64,000 nucleotides of DNA from the NCBI GenBank assembly GCA_963585895.1, contig OY757934.1:39325510-39389509 (forward strand), written 5' to 3'. The translations under genes and the position numbers were made by a program. Every line of letters starts with the position of its first letter. Within the stretch, counting starts at the first letter, position 1. This stretch comes from Sepioteuthis lessoniana. Its lineage: Eukaryota > Mollusca > Cephalopoda > Myopsida > Loliginidae. Below, one piece after another: positions 1 to 40,278 of the stretch. The notes under the pieces were generated by a model. It searched no databases, was not told where the DNA came from, and saw only the letters and a list, made by a program, of their open reading frames with translations.

Positions 1-320
1 TTCATGCTATTGTACAATGATACAGAATAGCAGACAAATTATCATGTCTTGTTTTTTATTTTTTCATATATGATTGGTTGACTTGTTTGAACATACCCTC
101 AATCTAAATAATTTGCTAAATCTACAAAGATTTAAAAAAATTATCTGCCTGCAAAAGGGTTAATGTAAGATGTTTCAATCCAGAAAAATCTCATTTTATA
201 TGACATGTTAATATAAGCATAAGAATTAAACAAAATCTTTCAAAAGAAGCATGATAAAGTTTTAAAAAATGAGATGACAAAACGATGTGGATTTTTTTCT
301 TCAATATTTAAGTTTTAGGA
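1..320. other. Unassigned AT-rich sequence
   Basis: No exon, repeat family or motif is recognised here. It lies inside or downstream of NIPSNAP, since later exons must lie further left. Confidence 0.6.
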
Positions 321-820
321 AGAGTTAAAAGATTTGCAATATTTTGATATGTGCTAGTTTATGGCACATATATCATGTAACTGAAGTAGTTCAAACTGTG
401 GTAGGTAGTAGTTGGTGCATTGCTTCATTCCATGTGCAATTTGAAAGCTGTAAAGATGAATGTGCAAGTCTACTTCAGGAACTTATGGTTTACATATTTG
501 AAATGGCTTATAATACTGCAGAGGCAACCAAACACATTTGTTGTGCAAAAGATAAAGGTACAGTTGATCACAGTACAAATGGTTCAAGAAATCTTGTGCT
601 AGTTGCAGACAAGGTCAGATAGGCCCAAAACCATGGATTATTCCAAGGCTTTGCGCCTATCTATAAACACAAATCGAGTGAGTGGTAGTCTGAGAATATC
701 AAGCTAACTCAACATCTTACAGTTCAATGTGTTTCACCACCTTCATGACTTTATCAAAAGCCTCCAGAGCTGCTAAATAGTGCCTCATGTTAACAAAATA
801 TTGCAAAACTTTTGACTCAT
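321..820 (+). mobile_element. mariner remnant, family M (internally deleted)
   Basis: Both ends carry the inverted motif (A)GTCAAAAGTTTTGCAATATT in diverged form. The interior encodes a broken helix-turn-helix domain of a mariner transposase (NTAEATKHICCAKDKGTVDHS on the plus strand, then ...STNGSRNL). Text from 700-800 matches the end of the DNA-binding region. The DDD catalytic half is missing. Sister copies lie at 48.2, 59.66, 61.16 and 63.74 kb. Confidence 0.8.
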
Positions 821-1702
821 CCAACTATGAATGAAAGTTAATGAATAAAACTTATGTGGACTTAGGAAAGTTATAAAAGGAAAGAAAATCCAAGTTTAAT
901 CAATACATGTCCAAAATAGTATGATTTTTTTTTTCAAATATATAAAATATTTATGATAAAAACACACGACAGTTTGTAATTTTATATTTTAAATTAAAAA
1001 TGGTAATGTAACATTGTGGGTCACTAAAAAAGGTGGAGTTTCTTGCAAAGTTTATCAGTGAAGAGGTTGTCACTTAATCTCAATGACGAAACGAATAAAC
1101 AAAAATGCATTTACAATTTGGTTTCCATGTTTATTAATGTGTTAATTCAGGCTGGCCATTTCCATGAGTTTCTAAACCATCTTTCATAGGGAAGAGAAAA
1201 TTTCTTGATTCTTCTCAGAAAAATATTGTAACTCCTAAAAAGGTTTTTTTAAAAAACCAAAAAATCAACATGTACTTGGTGGTACTCCAGAAATCTAACT
1301 GTTAAAACTCAAAACACATACTTTCTTATGTTTTTCTTTGATCCAAATCACCCCTTCACCCCACCTGCCTAGTACTTCCTTCAGACTTCCATTTGAAGGT
1401 GATGGTGGGAGGAAGAGGTTATTAGATACCAGTAATGTTAAAAACATTAATGCCTCTCAAAATTAAAAACAAATTCATAACCAAAACAAACTTTAATTTA
1501 GAAAATGTTCTAAAAAGCTTTCTTCTGAAAATAAACCGCTAAAAAAGTAAATATGTACAAAACGAGTCCAGGTTAAAAGTGCATTAAGGGTAACCCAAAG
1601 TCAAGCTTTTAACATAGACTAAACTAACACAAACAAGAAAATTCTCAACATTTCACTATAGTATGAAATTTATACAAATTATAAACAAAAAAGTTTACTT
1701 AC
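821..1702. other. Non-coding AT-rich stretch before NIPSNAP exon 6
   Basis: No recognised repeat and no further NIPSNAP exon. It is presumed intron following exon 6. Confidence 0.5.
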
Positions 1703-30432
<28,730 letters not shown>

Positions 30433-31735
30433 TTCGTATTCAGGAAAGAAAAGAAGGTTTCTATCAAAAGCGTGAGTGTTGCTGCTTGTGACAAGATGAC
30501 TATTACTTGCTGTATTATGGATTAGTTATGCCTTGTCTGGTAATGTTTTTATTACCAGCTTAAATTTGCCTCGTTTCCAAACGTGAATATCGCTTTGTTT
30601 TGTCTTTGTTTGTAAACTTTCTTAAATATTTGTTCACTTTAAGGGCCCCAATAGGAAATGCCCGACGTTACACTCACATCTACTCACATCAAACAAACAA
30701 AACCAGCAGTTTCTATATTTTTGCATTCCACTGGGCTGTTTACCAAATAGTACAAAACAACCGAACAAATATTTGTAAGATAAAGAAAAGCCTTTACAGT
30801 ATTAGTACCACCATTACTAATTGAATTACATTTAAAAAAAAACAAACTTGATGAAAGTTTTTGTTTTGTTTTGTTTTGTTTTAAATGTCATCCATTTTTT
30901 TTCAAGTTTAATTGATTGAAATAGTTATATAATGATGAAGCTACGGCTGGTTTCATTTGATGAGAGTTTATTCAATTGTGATAACAGTTGCATTCGTCCT
31001 GGGACCCTAACAATAAACAAGTACCCTTTCTTACACTATAACTTCTAATGCATTGTTTTCTGATCCATTTCTTGCTTTCACCACCTTTTGGTTGTTTTTA
31101 AAGCAATCATCCTCACCTCCCTACAAAATTCTTAATAAAACAAAAATGACTTTAATGTGACCCTTGTGCAAGATACTTTGCTGCTAGATTCTCAATATTT
31201 GAATTAATATTTGTGAGTTTTAGTATTATATTTCCTCACATAAAGATGTATGTGTGTGTGTATAGGCGTGTGTGTGTATATATATATGCGTGTGTGTGTG
31301 TTTGATTAAATAAGGCAGACACTTTGCTTCTGCCTATTTTATAATTGATTCATTGAGTCTTTGTATGAGCCATTTGACATCTGGATGGAATAAATTCCAA
31401 AAGGTGCCAAATTTTTCCCAAGTACTTTCAGCCCCAACTGGAGCCATCTTTGAGGGAATGAACATTGATATGACAAACACAGTGATGAGTCATATGCACT
31501 TATTTAAAGAGTAGGAGGAAGTACAAGTTTGAGGGGAATTTACAGAAGAGAAGAATTTTACTGGAAATAAGAGGAAGAATTGGTGGGAAAAATGCTGCAT
31601 ACATACATACATACATACATACAGGTAGCATTTTCTTTTCTAAAGATGTTTAATTAAATAGGACAGATATTTCATATATATAAATTGGATGTTGGCAAAA
31701 TACCTCCCACATTTTTAACTGTCATCTTTGTCTTA
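30433..31735. promoter_or_regulatory. NIPSNAP 5' UTR and probable promoter zone plus intergenic sequence
   Basis: The stretch from 30433 to roughly 30650 is expected to hold the NIPSNAP 5' UTR and promoter, from its place upstream of the start codon. No TATA or CCAAT box is clear enough to call. (TG)n/(TA)n tracts lie at 31248-31303 and an (ATAC)n tract at 31592-31623. Confidence 0.35.
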
Positions 31736-31739
31736 GCTT

Positions 31740-31985
31740 TGGCTTTGGTTTGATTTTATGGCATATCAACCATTGTAGGTTATTCAATGCCAAATCCTTT
31801 TTATACATATATATTAGATATATGATTTTTAAACACATTTTGTAGATAATATTTCTAAACAAGCCTCAGCTCATTTTTTTTTTCATACAGATAAATGGTT
31901 TCACTTATTTCTATCTAATATGAATACTTTTATTGACTTCAAATAGTTCTATTTCAAACAATTCAGTTTAGCATGTCAAAAAACT
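31740..31985 (+). repeat. R1 copy, 3'-truncated
   Basis: GGTTTGATTTTATGGCATAT head and one CAGTTTAGCATG unit; core and end are missing. Confidence 0.7.
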
Positions 31986-32197
31986 TCAGAAAATGTCCAG
32001 ACTGTGAGATAGTCTGTTGTGCAATCTCTTACACATTCAGCTTGTAAACACGCTTCTGCTTTGAAACAATCATAATTAATCACATCTGACAAAAAAATAA
32101 GATATTAGCTAGATTGAGCTACATTTTCCACCTGCCTAAATTCACTTGCAGTATATTGGTGAGAGTTTAAAATGTGGAATGTATTTCTGCCCTCCCC

Positions 32198-32230
<33 letters not shown>

Positions 32231-32511
32231 CATATGTGTGTGCGTTAGGAGAGCATAGTCAACAGAGTCAACAGTGCTTGGTGATAGTCAGTTTCTTACT
32301 AATGAAATCATTGGACCAAGCTTGGTCTGAGGATTGCATAGACATGAAACTGACTGTCACCAGGTGCCACTGAATCTGTGTCTACACTAACCTAATCTAG
32401 ATATATAAGCTCTATCATTAATATAGAGCACTGTTTATTAGGTCTGTGCAGACAGGATGCAAAATACAGGACCTGCTGTTGGAAATAGAAAAATAAAAAA
32501 ACAAATTAAAT

Positions 32512-32908
32512 TAATTTTTATTTATTGCGGACTTTTTGTCCTCATCTTGGTAGTTTTTGTGTTGTTTCTTCTTTCACTATGTTTCGGCCTTCAGGGCCCG
32601 TGGCGCAGCGGATAGAGGCGTTGAGTCTCTACGGTTCCAGGTGAGCATTGTCAGAAGATAGCGGTTTCAATTCCTACCCAAGCCGGCCAGAGGTTTACTT
32701 GGTCAAAAACGTGGTGCTATAGACAACAACTATGGAAGGCAGTAATTACTGGGGATACGGTTACAAGACTCAGCATTCCTATTCGAGGTCGCGGTAAATC
32801 ACCTGAAGAAGGCCAGAGGTGAAATTTGGCCGAAACGTAGTGAAAGAAGAAACAACACAAAAACTACCAAGATGAGGACAAAAAGTTCGCAATAAATAAA
32901 AATTAATT
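32512..32908 (+). mobile_element. SINE-like element S6 between 81-bp inverted repeats
   Basis: Arms 32512-32594 and 32828-32908 are inverted with about two mismatches (TTTATTTATTGCGgACTTTT / complement). Between them lie a tRNA-like A box (TGGCGCAGCGGATAGAG) and B box (GGTTTCAATTCC, 32663-32674). CTGAAGA-A-GGCC...GGCC-GAAAC (32803-32836) follows. This CTGAnGA/GAAA arrangement and inverted termini recall Penelope-like elements, whose terminal repeats are known to carry hammerhead motifs. No reverse transcriptase is present, so it would be non-autonomous. Confidence 0.65.
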
Positions 32909-32984
32909 CTCAGATTAAGAAGCCTCATCTCAAAATGATTCCAATTAAAGACAAGTACAAATTAAATTAAATTAAAGATAATTA

Positions 32985-33545
32985 TTAAAAATATGCAGAA
33001 ACTCCCAGAAGCCCCTGACAGAAAGAGAGGCGACACATACGCAAAGAAAAGGAACTGTCCTGACAAAAGAAAGAATCTCATTCTTTTTCAACAGTGACCA
33101 GTGGAGTGACAACACCTAAATATTTTTTGCTGGTGGTGGGAAGCGTTGTGTGACTAAATGACTACAACTGAAAACATGGGATGTAGACATATCTCCCAAA
33201 AGCTGCTAACACATTGTTAATGCTTAAATACCAAATTTGGGCATATATACCCAGAACGACTAACACATTTTTACACCTTAACTGTGAGATTCAACCATTT
33301 CATTTGTATTCAGGAAGAATTTCTTCACCCATGGAAAGGTTGTTGAACCCAGAAATAAAGGCAAAATATAAAAGATATCTTCATCTCCTATCTTTTACTA
33401 TCTTCTTTCATATAATTCTTTTACAGCCTTCATATCCATGAAGTTAAACCAGCAAGATAATGTGGGGTAAGAATAGAATAACCCAGAATGGAGTCAAATA
33501 GCAAACAACAATATCATAAATAACCTTTGAAACTCCATACTGCCA
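32985..33545 (+). repeat. R2 dispersed repeat, copy 2
   Basis: Direct-orientation copy of 28463-29030 with the same end (AACCTTTGAAACTCCATA versus ACCTTGAAACTCCATA). It lacks the 70-bp block and has its own small insertion near 33215-33255. Confidence 0.85.
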
Positions 33546-33830
33546 AGATTGATTTATAAATATAACAAACTATATATATATTTATAAAATTACCATTCCT
33601 GAACTCAGAAATCCTGTAAAGAAATATGTTACGACAAAAGATTAATCGAATAATGAAAATAGAAATTAATTAAAACAAAATTTTAAACAATGCATGTTTT
33701 TAATTCATTATGTTAAAAGACCTTTTTCTTATGTGTTGACTTAACTGATATAAAACTTAACATCACTTGTTTATTTTTTTATCCTTTTGTACATGACAAT
33801 TTATTAGCTCCTCCCCCAGCTCAGCTTTCA
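33546..33830. other. Unassigned AT-rich intergenic sequence
   Basis: Nothing recognised. Confidence 0.5.
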
Positions 33831-33841
33831 GCCCAGGGGTT

Positions 33842-34301
33842 GCACTGTGGCTTGGGCTGTAGAATACATCAACTGCACCACTGCAGATGGGTAAGACTTT
33901 ACCAATGAATATCTTGGATATGACACTAAATAATCTGATGGTGAGGTTCCAGTAATGCTGGAGCTATGGGGAATGTGGAGTACCCCTTCATTGCCATCAC
34001 TCCCAGGTCCACTCTGGCCAGAGTGGTAGCACCTGATAGAGTCCTATCTATGGGTCAAATAGAACTAAACTGTGTACTTATGCTAAACTGAATTGTTTGA
34101 ATTAGAACTGTTTTTGACATTGAAACTGTGTACTTATGTTAAACAGAATTGTTTGAAATAAAAATGTTTTGACATTTAACTGCTTGTAAACAAAATCTAT
34201 ACTTACACTAAACTGAATTGTTTGAGATCTTATTAGACATTGAATGACCCAAAAAGGGTTGATACACCATAAAACAAAACAACCAACCAACCAACCAACC
34301 C
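33842..34301 (-). repeat. R1 retroposon copy
   Basis: Minus orientation: CTTGGGCTGTAGAATACATC end at left and an (AACC)n head at right. An imperfect CCCAGGGG(T/G) duplication flanks it. A 62-codon frame inside is built from the subrepeats and is not a gene. Confidence 0.88.
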
Positions 34302-34357
34302 AGGGGGTAACATCTTCTCCCCATTGAGAAACCCAGCTCTAATGAATAATAATTATT

Positions 34358-34929
34358 TGGTTTGGTTTTTTTGGTTTTATGGCATATCAACCTTTGTAGG
34401 TTATTTAACGCCAAATCCATTTTTATGTAAATAATCTGTTCTATTGAAAAACAGGTCAGTTTAGCATAAGTGCACAGTTTAATTGTCAAAAACATTTCCA
34501 TTTCAAACTATTTAAGCAGTTATATGTAATAATTCAGTTAAGTGTAAATACAGTTTTAATGTTGAAAAACAGTTCTATTTGAAATAATTCAGTTAAGCTC
34601 AAGCCCGCAGTTTAAGTGTAAGTACGGTTTAATTGTCAAAAACGTGTCTATTTTAAGCTATTCAGTTTACTCAATTCATTTTAGCATAAGTATGCTGTTA
34701 GTTCTATTTAACCCATAGATAGGGCCCTATTAGGTGCTACCACTCCGGGCCAGAGTGGACCTGGGAGCGATGGCAATGAAGGAGTACTCCACATTCCCCA
34801 AAGCTCGTGCATTGCTGGAACCTCACCATCAGATTGTTTAGTGTCATATATCAAGACATTCGTTAGGGGGGTCTTACCCTTCTGCAGAGGTGCAGTCAGT
34901 GTATTCTACAGCCCCAGCTGACTGGGCAA
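34358..34929 (+). repeat. R1 retroposon copy with perfect target duplication
   Basis: A full element, from the GGTTTGGTTTTTTTGGTTTT head through several subrepeats, the GGGCCCTATTAGGTGCTACC core and the CAGCTGACTGGGC end. It is flanked by AATAATAATTATT (34345-34357 and 34930-34942). At about 572 bp it is one of the best-bounded copies. Confidence 0.93.
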
Positions 34930-35196
34930 AATAATAATTATTGAAATGTTTCATGAACCAACACTAAACACTAATAATTTTGAGATGAATAATTCAATGA
35001 GATGGAATTCACTATCAATGATTTAGACTACAAATAGATCTTTATCTGAATCAAGTGGTACTCTTGTCCATACAATGTTTTAATGTCATTTTTACATTTA
35101 CATGTATTTTGAAAGTTTCACATTATTGGAAAAAAAAAAACAGCAACTGACATTAAAAAAAAAATTATTCAGACAATTGATACAGTCTATGACAAG

Positions 35197-35455
35197 TTCA
35201 GACAGTGGGTAGAGTGTTCGCCAATGGTCCGGGGGACTGAGGTTCAATCCCGGGTCAAGTCATACCAAAGACTTTAAAAATGGTACTTGATACCTCCTTG
35301 TTTTTACACTCAGCATTATAAGGTGCATATCAAGGGTAAAGTAGAGCAACCCAGGGGAAGGAGTAGTACCCTTCCCTACACCTCGGTGTAGTTGCTATTG
35401 AAAAAGGAGTTTTTAGGTCACCCTCGACTACGGTCACCAACTTTACTATTTGGTA
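35197..35455 (+). mobile_element. tRNA-derived SINE, family S3
   Basis: Head GTTCGCCAATGGTCCGGG, B box GGTTCAATCCCGG (a perfect pol III B box), tail ACGGTCACCAACTTTACT. Confidence 0.92.
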
Positions 35456-35639
35456 GGGAATCAGATGCAATGTTTTACTTTTACAACCAAGACTTTCTTT
35501 TTAATCCACCCTAGTAAAAGCATCTGGAGCTGGCAAATTGTGTCTCATGAAGCAAATGAGTTATCAAAATATAACAAAATGTAATATAATAGCCGAGGGA
35601 TTTTGTTTTATATATCTTGCCTTTGGGTTTAGTTAGGCT

Positions 35640-35990
35640 GAGAACCTTTTGGCTCAGCACATGGGTTAGTTAGGTGCAAATTTGAGCATAGGTGTTGACG
35701 GGTGTGCGGGGAGGATGTATCGTTCACAGATGTCAAAATAAAAATCCCAGAAAGAGGATGTGACCAGGGATGTGAATGACATCAGGCACTGGAAGCGTGC
35801 GCAGAGGATTTTGTGAGATTTGAAAAAAGTCAGTAGTTGAGAACTAGACTCCGAACGGGAAAGGTCAACTTTCAGGGCTCGCTGAGGCCAGACAAATTTC
35901 TGCGCTACGGGCGCCACACATGATGGGGGCGCAGATGGAAAAGTCATCATAGAAAGATTGTGCATCTCTCTTCCTTATGTCAAAACCTTT
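35640..35990 (-). other. GC-richer island of unknown nature
   Basis: Base composition rises sharply compared with its surroundings. The minus strand has a 99-codon open frame (MHNLSMMTFPSAPPSCVAPV and onward; SRSESSSQLLTFFKSHKILC) with no family I recognise. It could be the fragment of a retroelement or of a recently inserted gene copy. Confidence 0.35.
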
Positions 35991-36411
35991 AACTCAAAGG
36001 TAATAAAAGGTTTCATACCTGAACTAAGAAGTTGTTACGTGTTTTTCGTGTTTCAGGATTCCTATGTTCTATGTATATATGTTATGAACATTCTACGTTT
36101 CCCATATTCATGTATGGGTATGTTACAAAAACTTTTGACTGAATCTCAGAAAATTTAAACATATCTCAAACCTTATAAACTGATATATCCAATTGTATCA
36201 AATTTTAACAAGAATAACTGCATAATCTCACTGAAACATTTCTTGTTTTTATTGCTGATTTATATTTTGTATTTGTTTTGTTTTGTTTAGTGGGGGGGGG
36301 GGACCTTGTGCCATCATGATGCAAGATGATTCTTTTTATAAAATTCTGCAAATGTGGACAAGTTTGTATTCAACTTGGTTTACTTTTGGTTGTCAATAAA
36401 AATCTATTATG

Positions 36412-36672
36412 ACCAGCCTGTTGGCCTAGTGATAGAGTGTTCGCCAATGGGCCAGGAGACTGGGGTTCATTCCTGGGTCGAGTCATACCAAAGACTCAAA
36501 AAATAGTACTTGATACCTCCTTGCTTAACACTCAGCATTATAAGGTATGGATCAAGGGTAAAGTGGAGCAATCCAGGGAAAGGAGTAGCGCCCACCCTTA
36601 CACCTCAGTGTAGTAGTAATTGAAAAGGGAGCTTTTGGGTAGCCCTTCGACTACAGTCACCAACTTTACTTA
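36412..36672 (+). mobile_element. tRNA-derived SINE, family S3 (complete head)
   Basis: Fullest S3 head in the window: GACCAGCCTGTTGGCCTAGT A-box region, GGTTCATTCCTGG B box, tail CAGTCACCAACTTTACTT. Confidence 0.92.
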
Positions 36673-36794
36673 TATATAATTCATTTCGTTCATTTGTGTA
36701 CTTGTTACCAATAGACTTCTTAGGCTAATGGTTCAATCATAATGAAATTTTGCATGTAAGCTGTTTTTACCATAGAGAATGTTTTAATAGTAGG

Positions 36795-37330
36795 AGGATC
36801 ATTAAATAAGTTTCCAGACTTTTTTGTATGGGCACTTTTATTGATTGTACACACATGAAGCTCTAGTCCCCTTCAAAGTAATCTCCTCCAGCTGCAACGC
36901 ACTTGTACCGTTCCAACATCTTCTGGAAGGCCCCATCGAAGTCCTATTGTGTGAGCATGTCAGTGACCTTTGTCACAGCCTCTTTCATCTCCTCAATTGT
37001 CTCATAACGACAGCCTCCGAGCTTAGGGAATAACCAAAAGTCACAGGGAGCAAGGGCTCAACTATAGGGAGGCTGAGGAACTGTCTTGATGCCCATCTTG
37101 CTCAAATAGTCTGTGACAAGGATGGAGTTGTGGACTGGTGCATTGTCCTGGTGGAAATGCCACTGACCTGATTTGAAGAGTGCTGGCCTCTTCCCAGGGA
37201 ATCTCTTCCTGAACTCCCATAAAACCTCAACATAGTAACCCTAACCCTAACCCTTTGGCCAATCAACTCTGGTCTATTGACTTCCTTACTCCTTCCACAC
37301 TTCCTCACAGACTCCCTGCCCTCTTTGAAT
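36795..37330 (-). mobile_element. mariner-type transposase remnant, second lineage
   Basis: On the minus strand the catalytic half reads QWHFHQDNAPVHNSILVTDY, then a PPYSLALAPCDFWLFPKLRG block and a GGDYFEGD C-terminal signature, across frame breaks. These are the second and third catalytic Asp regions of mariner transposases. The left end near 36797 is ATTAAATAAGTTTCCAGACTT. Confidence 0.88.
37232..37256 (+). repeat. Short interstitial telomere-type repeat
   Basis: Three CCCTAA-type units (TAACCCTAACCCTAACCCTT) interrupt the mariner coding sequence at this point. TTAGGG is the common metazoan telomere unit. Confidence 0.85.
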
Positions 37331-39600
37331 CTCTTATGCTACTAAAAATCTGATGCTCGATTCATGCAAGATGGTCCAAAAGCAGTCTGAAGCATTCTAT
37401 ACGTTTCTCTGGCTTTTATCCAAGTTTAAAACAGAATTTTATTGCATATCATTCTTCTAAAGTGTCCTCACATCCAGATTGCATTTTGAAATTCACCAGC
37501 TGGGACAATCAGGCTTTAGTAGGGTGTATTCCAATTGCAGCTGTAACTGTTCATTTGAATCTGAAATCATAAAAATTGGTCAGTCATCTCATAAGATGTA
37601 TAGCAATAATATAGTGAATTTTCAAGAGTCTACAACAATTTTAAATGCCTATACAAAAAAAGGCTGGAAACTTATTGAATGCACCACATATTTCTTGGTT
37701 AGAATGAGACGGGGTGTAGTAGTCCCCTATCTCCTGTGCTCCCAGGTGCCAAGAATATATTAGCTTAAAAATTATCAGGAAGGTCAAATTCCTCCAGAAT
37801 GCAAATAAAAATTCTGGATAAAAATTCATTAAACAAGACTGATTTGTTTGGTACTTGAAAAAAAAAGACAATTCTTGTAATCAACTATCATTGTAGATTT
37901 TATAGTCATGTGAAATGATAAATGACTTTGAAACATTTCTTTCTACTTTTTTTTTTGTTTGTTGCTGTTACTTGTTTTGCTTTTCGTGCTCTCAGTGGGA
38001 TTACCGCCCTTGTCTGCCAAAGAATTCTGCTTATGACCACTGGATGGCATTGTCAAAGCAGTGTATAAGAAGAGAGTGTAAAATTCTCAGTTTCTCCTCT
38101 TACAGCATGCCTTGAGATAAGAATAGATTCTTTTCCTTCAGTACAGGGACATTTTCATACCCAACAACCTTGTGTCACATTGAGCATGACATCATAGAAT
38201 GATACACTTCTTAAATACATAAGTCTTTCTCCAAATCTTCCATTTCTTTTTTATATACATATACAAAGGGTCTTTCTTCATACAATTCTATATGCCCTCT
38301 TTTTGTTGCTCATTTAATTTTTGTATTCAATATATCTAATTTTCTCAGTCAATAAGTTGTTAATCTGAAATGATTGTGCATGTATTTATTCAATGTCAGT
38401 ATTTTTTAGGCACACAAATGAATTACGAAACTTTGCTTTAACAACACAACAACGAAAGTTCTTTATTTGCAGCTTTGAATATGGTTTGTTTTTGGTGCTG
38501 CAAGACTCGTGGTGTTTAGGCTTGTTAGATGTTTGAGACGAAATGGCTTAGCGGGATGTTGAGATGGCAGCGTGTTATTGGATGTGTGAGGGATGTGTTT
38601 AAAGTCACCGTGTAGTTTTGTATCTGGTTTTTGGAGGAGAGTCTGCGATATCTCCATGTTGTCGAGAGCGCAGTTACGCTCGGATCGACATAGTCAATTT
38701 TTGGGGTGACATGAAATGGTGCCTGTGGAAGGCATGCTGAATGTTTCTAATTCATATTCAACTGGGATTCCTCGTAAAGAATCCATAAATTAGATGGTTC
38801 CCTCGTTGAGTGTCCATGTTGCTGCTGCTAGTGTTAAAGCCACAGTGAGATGTCCACACTGGGTGGCTTGTTTAGCTAAAAAGCATCGCTAAGCAGGGAC
38901 GACCAGAGGCACGTCTGTTCTGGTTGCTGTCTCAAGCCGAAGAGACTGGGTTTGGCCGCTCACCCGTTTTGCTAGCCGGAAATGAAGGTCCGGGCTGAAT
39001 AGGATAAGTCATCCTGATTGGGTGAAATTCAGTGTTGAATTAATTGCGCGCCAAACCAAAATACGAGATTTTCCTCTTCTCTACAAAAGTATTAATTCAT
39101 TTATTTTTTTGCTTTTAGCCTTAGAATAAATGCTATACTAACACAATAATGGCATTTTATAAATGCCACTAAAAATATGAAACTTAACTAAGTATACAGC
39201 CTATGGTTTGTTTCCAAGTCCTGAAATGAGTACTTAGTGTAGTTCAGCCCTTGAGCAATAGATTATAATTTCATGGTGGTGAAATAGATATTTATTTATG
39301 ATTCAAAATATATATTCTAAGATATGCAGCTATAAGAAGAATAGAATTATAAGAATTAAGATGATGATGTTTTTATCAGCCTTTGTTGAAGGTTTTCCAA
39401 TATTTCTTTTTTAATTTTTTTATCCTGTTGATTTGGTTATATCTCTCTGGAGTTGTTTTTAATCCTTAGCAGAATAAAATCTTGCACTTGTCTGTAAAGA
39501 TGGCCCTGAGTATTAGCACAGAATTTCATTTTGTGACTATCCAGATTCTCAATATAACATGAAATGCTAATTATGATTCTTTATTCTTTCCTTTATAGAA
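37331..39600. other. Intergenic sequence with a GC-richer block
   Basis: 37331-38460 and 39070-39600 are plain AT-rich DNA. 38470-39060 is GC-richer and has an open minus-strand frame of 64 codons (MEISQTLLQKPDTKLHGDFK). It may be the 5' part of an unidentified retroelement. I see no family signature. Confidence 0.35.
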
Positions 39601-39624
39601 GTAGTATCATCATGAACCTCATGG

Positions 39625-39875
39625 GGGGGGTCCTTGTGGTGTAATGGTTAAAGTGATGGACTGCGGTATCGTAGGAAGTGAGTTTGTACTCCAGTCGTGC
39701 TATTATGATCACTTTCTGATAAATACCCTTGGGAAAGGTATGAACCCCTTTATCCTCCCAGCTATGGGTTAAATAGTACCACTACTGTTCTTCTAAGAGA
39801 ATGGCTTTGGCATTAAATGACCTATAAAGGTTGATATGCCATTAAACAAAGAAACCAAACCAAACCAAACCAAAC
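39625..39875 (+). mobile_element. tRNA-derived SINE, family S1, with target-site duplication
   Basis: Head GTCCTTGTGGTGTAATGG; central CTTGGGAAAGGTATGAACC; tail GGCATTAAATGACCTATAAA ending (AAACC)n. Flanks CATGAACCTCATGG / CATGAACCTGATGG (39611-39624, 39876-39889). Confidence 0.94.
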
Positions 39876-40229
39876 CATGAACCTGATGGTCATGCATCAA
39901 CTACTTTTATTTAAAAATTGAAATTGGTTCTGCCTCCAAGGAAGTAAGTGTTTCATATACACCTAAAAATTAATTCCATAATATTCACTTGTTTTAATCT
40001 AATGAATGTTTATATTATTGTATATACCAATAGGTTTTGTCACTTTTACTTCATGAATGTAATTGTTCATCACATTATTGTTGAACTCGGTCTGACATTA
40101 AATCATTTAGGTAATTTAATCAAAGACCATGATAATCAGTGGTAGCTTGTCTATAGGCAGTGTGAAACTGCAGCATCCTCTGCAGCCAGGAATAAGCAAC
40201 GATACGAGGTATATTTGTAGCTTTAATTG

Positions 40230-40230
<1 letters not shown>

Positions 40231-40276
<46 letters not shown>
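40231..40276 (+). repeat. (AT)n microsatellite
   Basis: About 23 AT units immediately inside the left foldback arm. Confidence 0.96.

Positions 40277-40278
<2 letters not shown>

Noticed and set aside
34102-34501. Two overlapping open frames
   Set aside because: Made of R1 subrepeats and the R1 head; no coding signal.
35197-36672. Possible tRNA genes at strong A/B boxes
   Set aside because: They are heads of S3 SINEs with shared long bodies and no folded acceptor stem.
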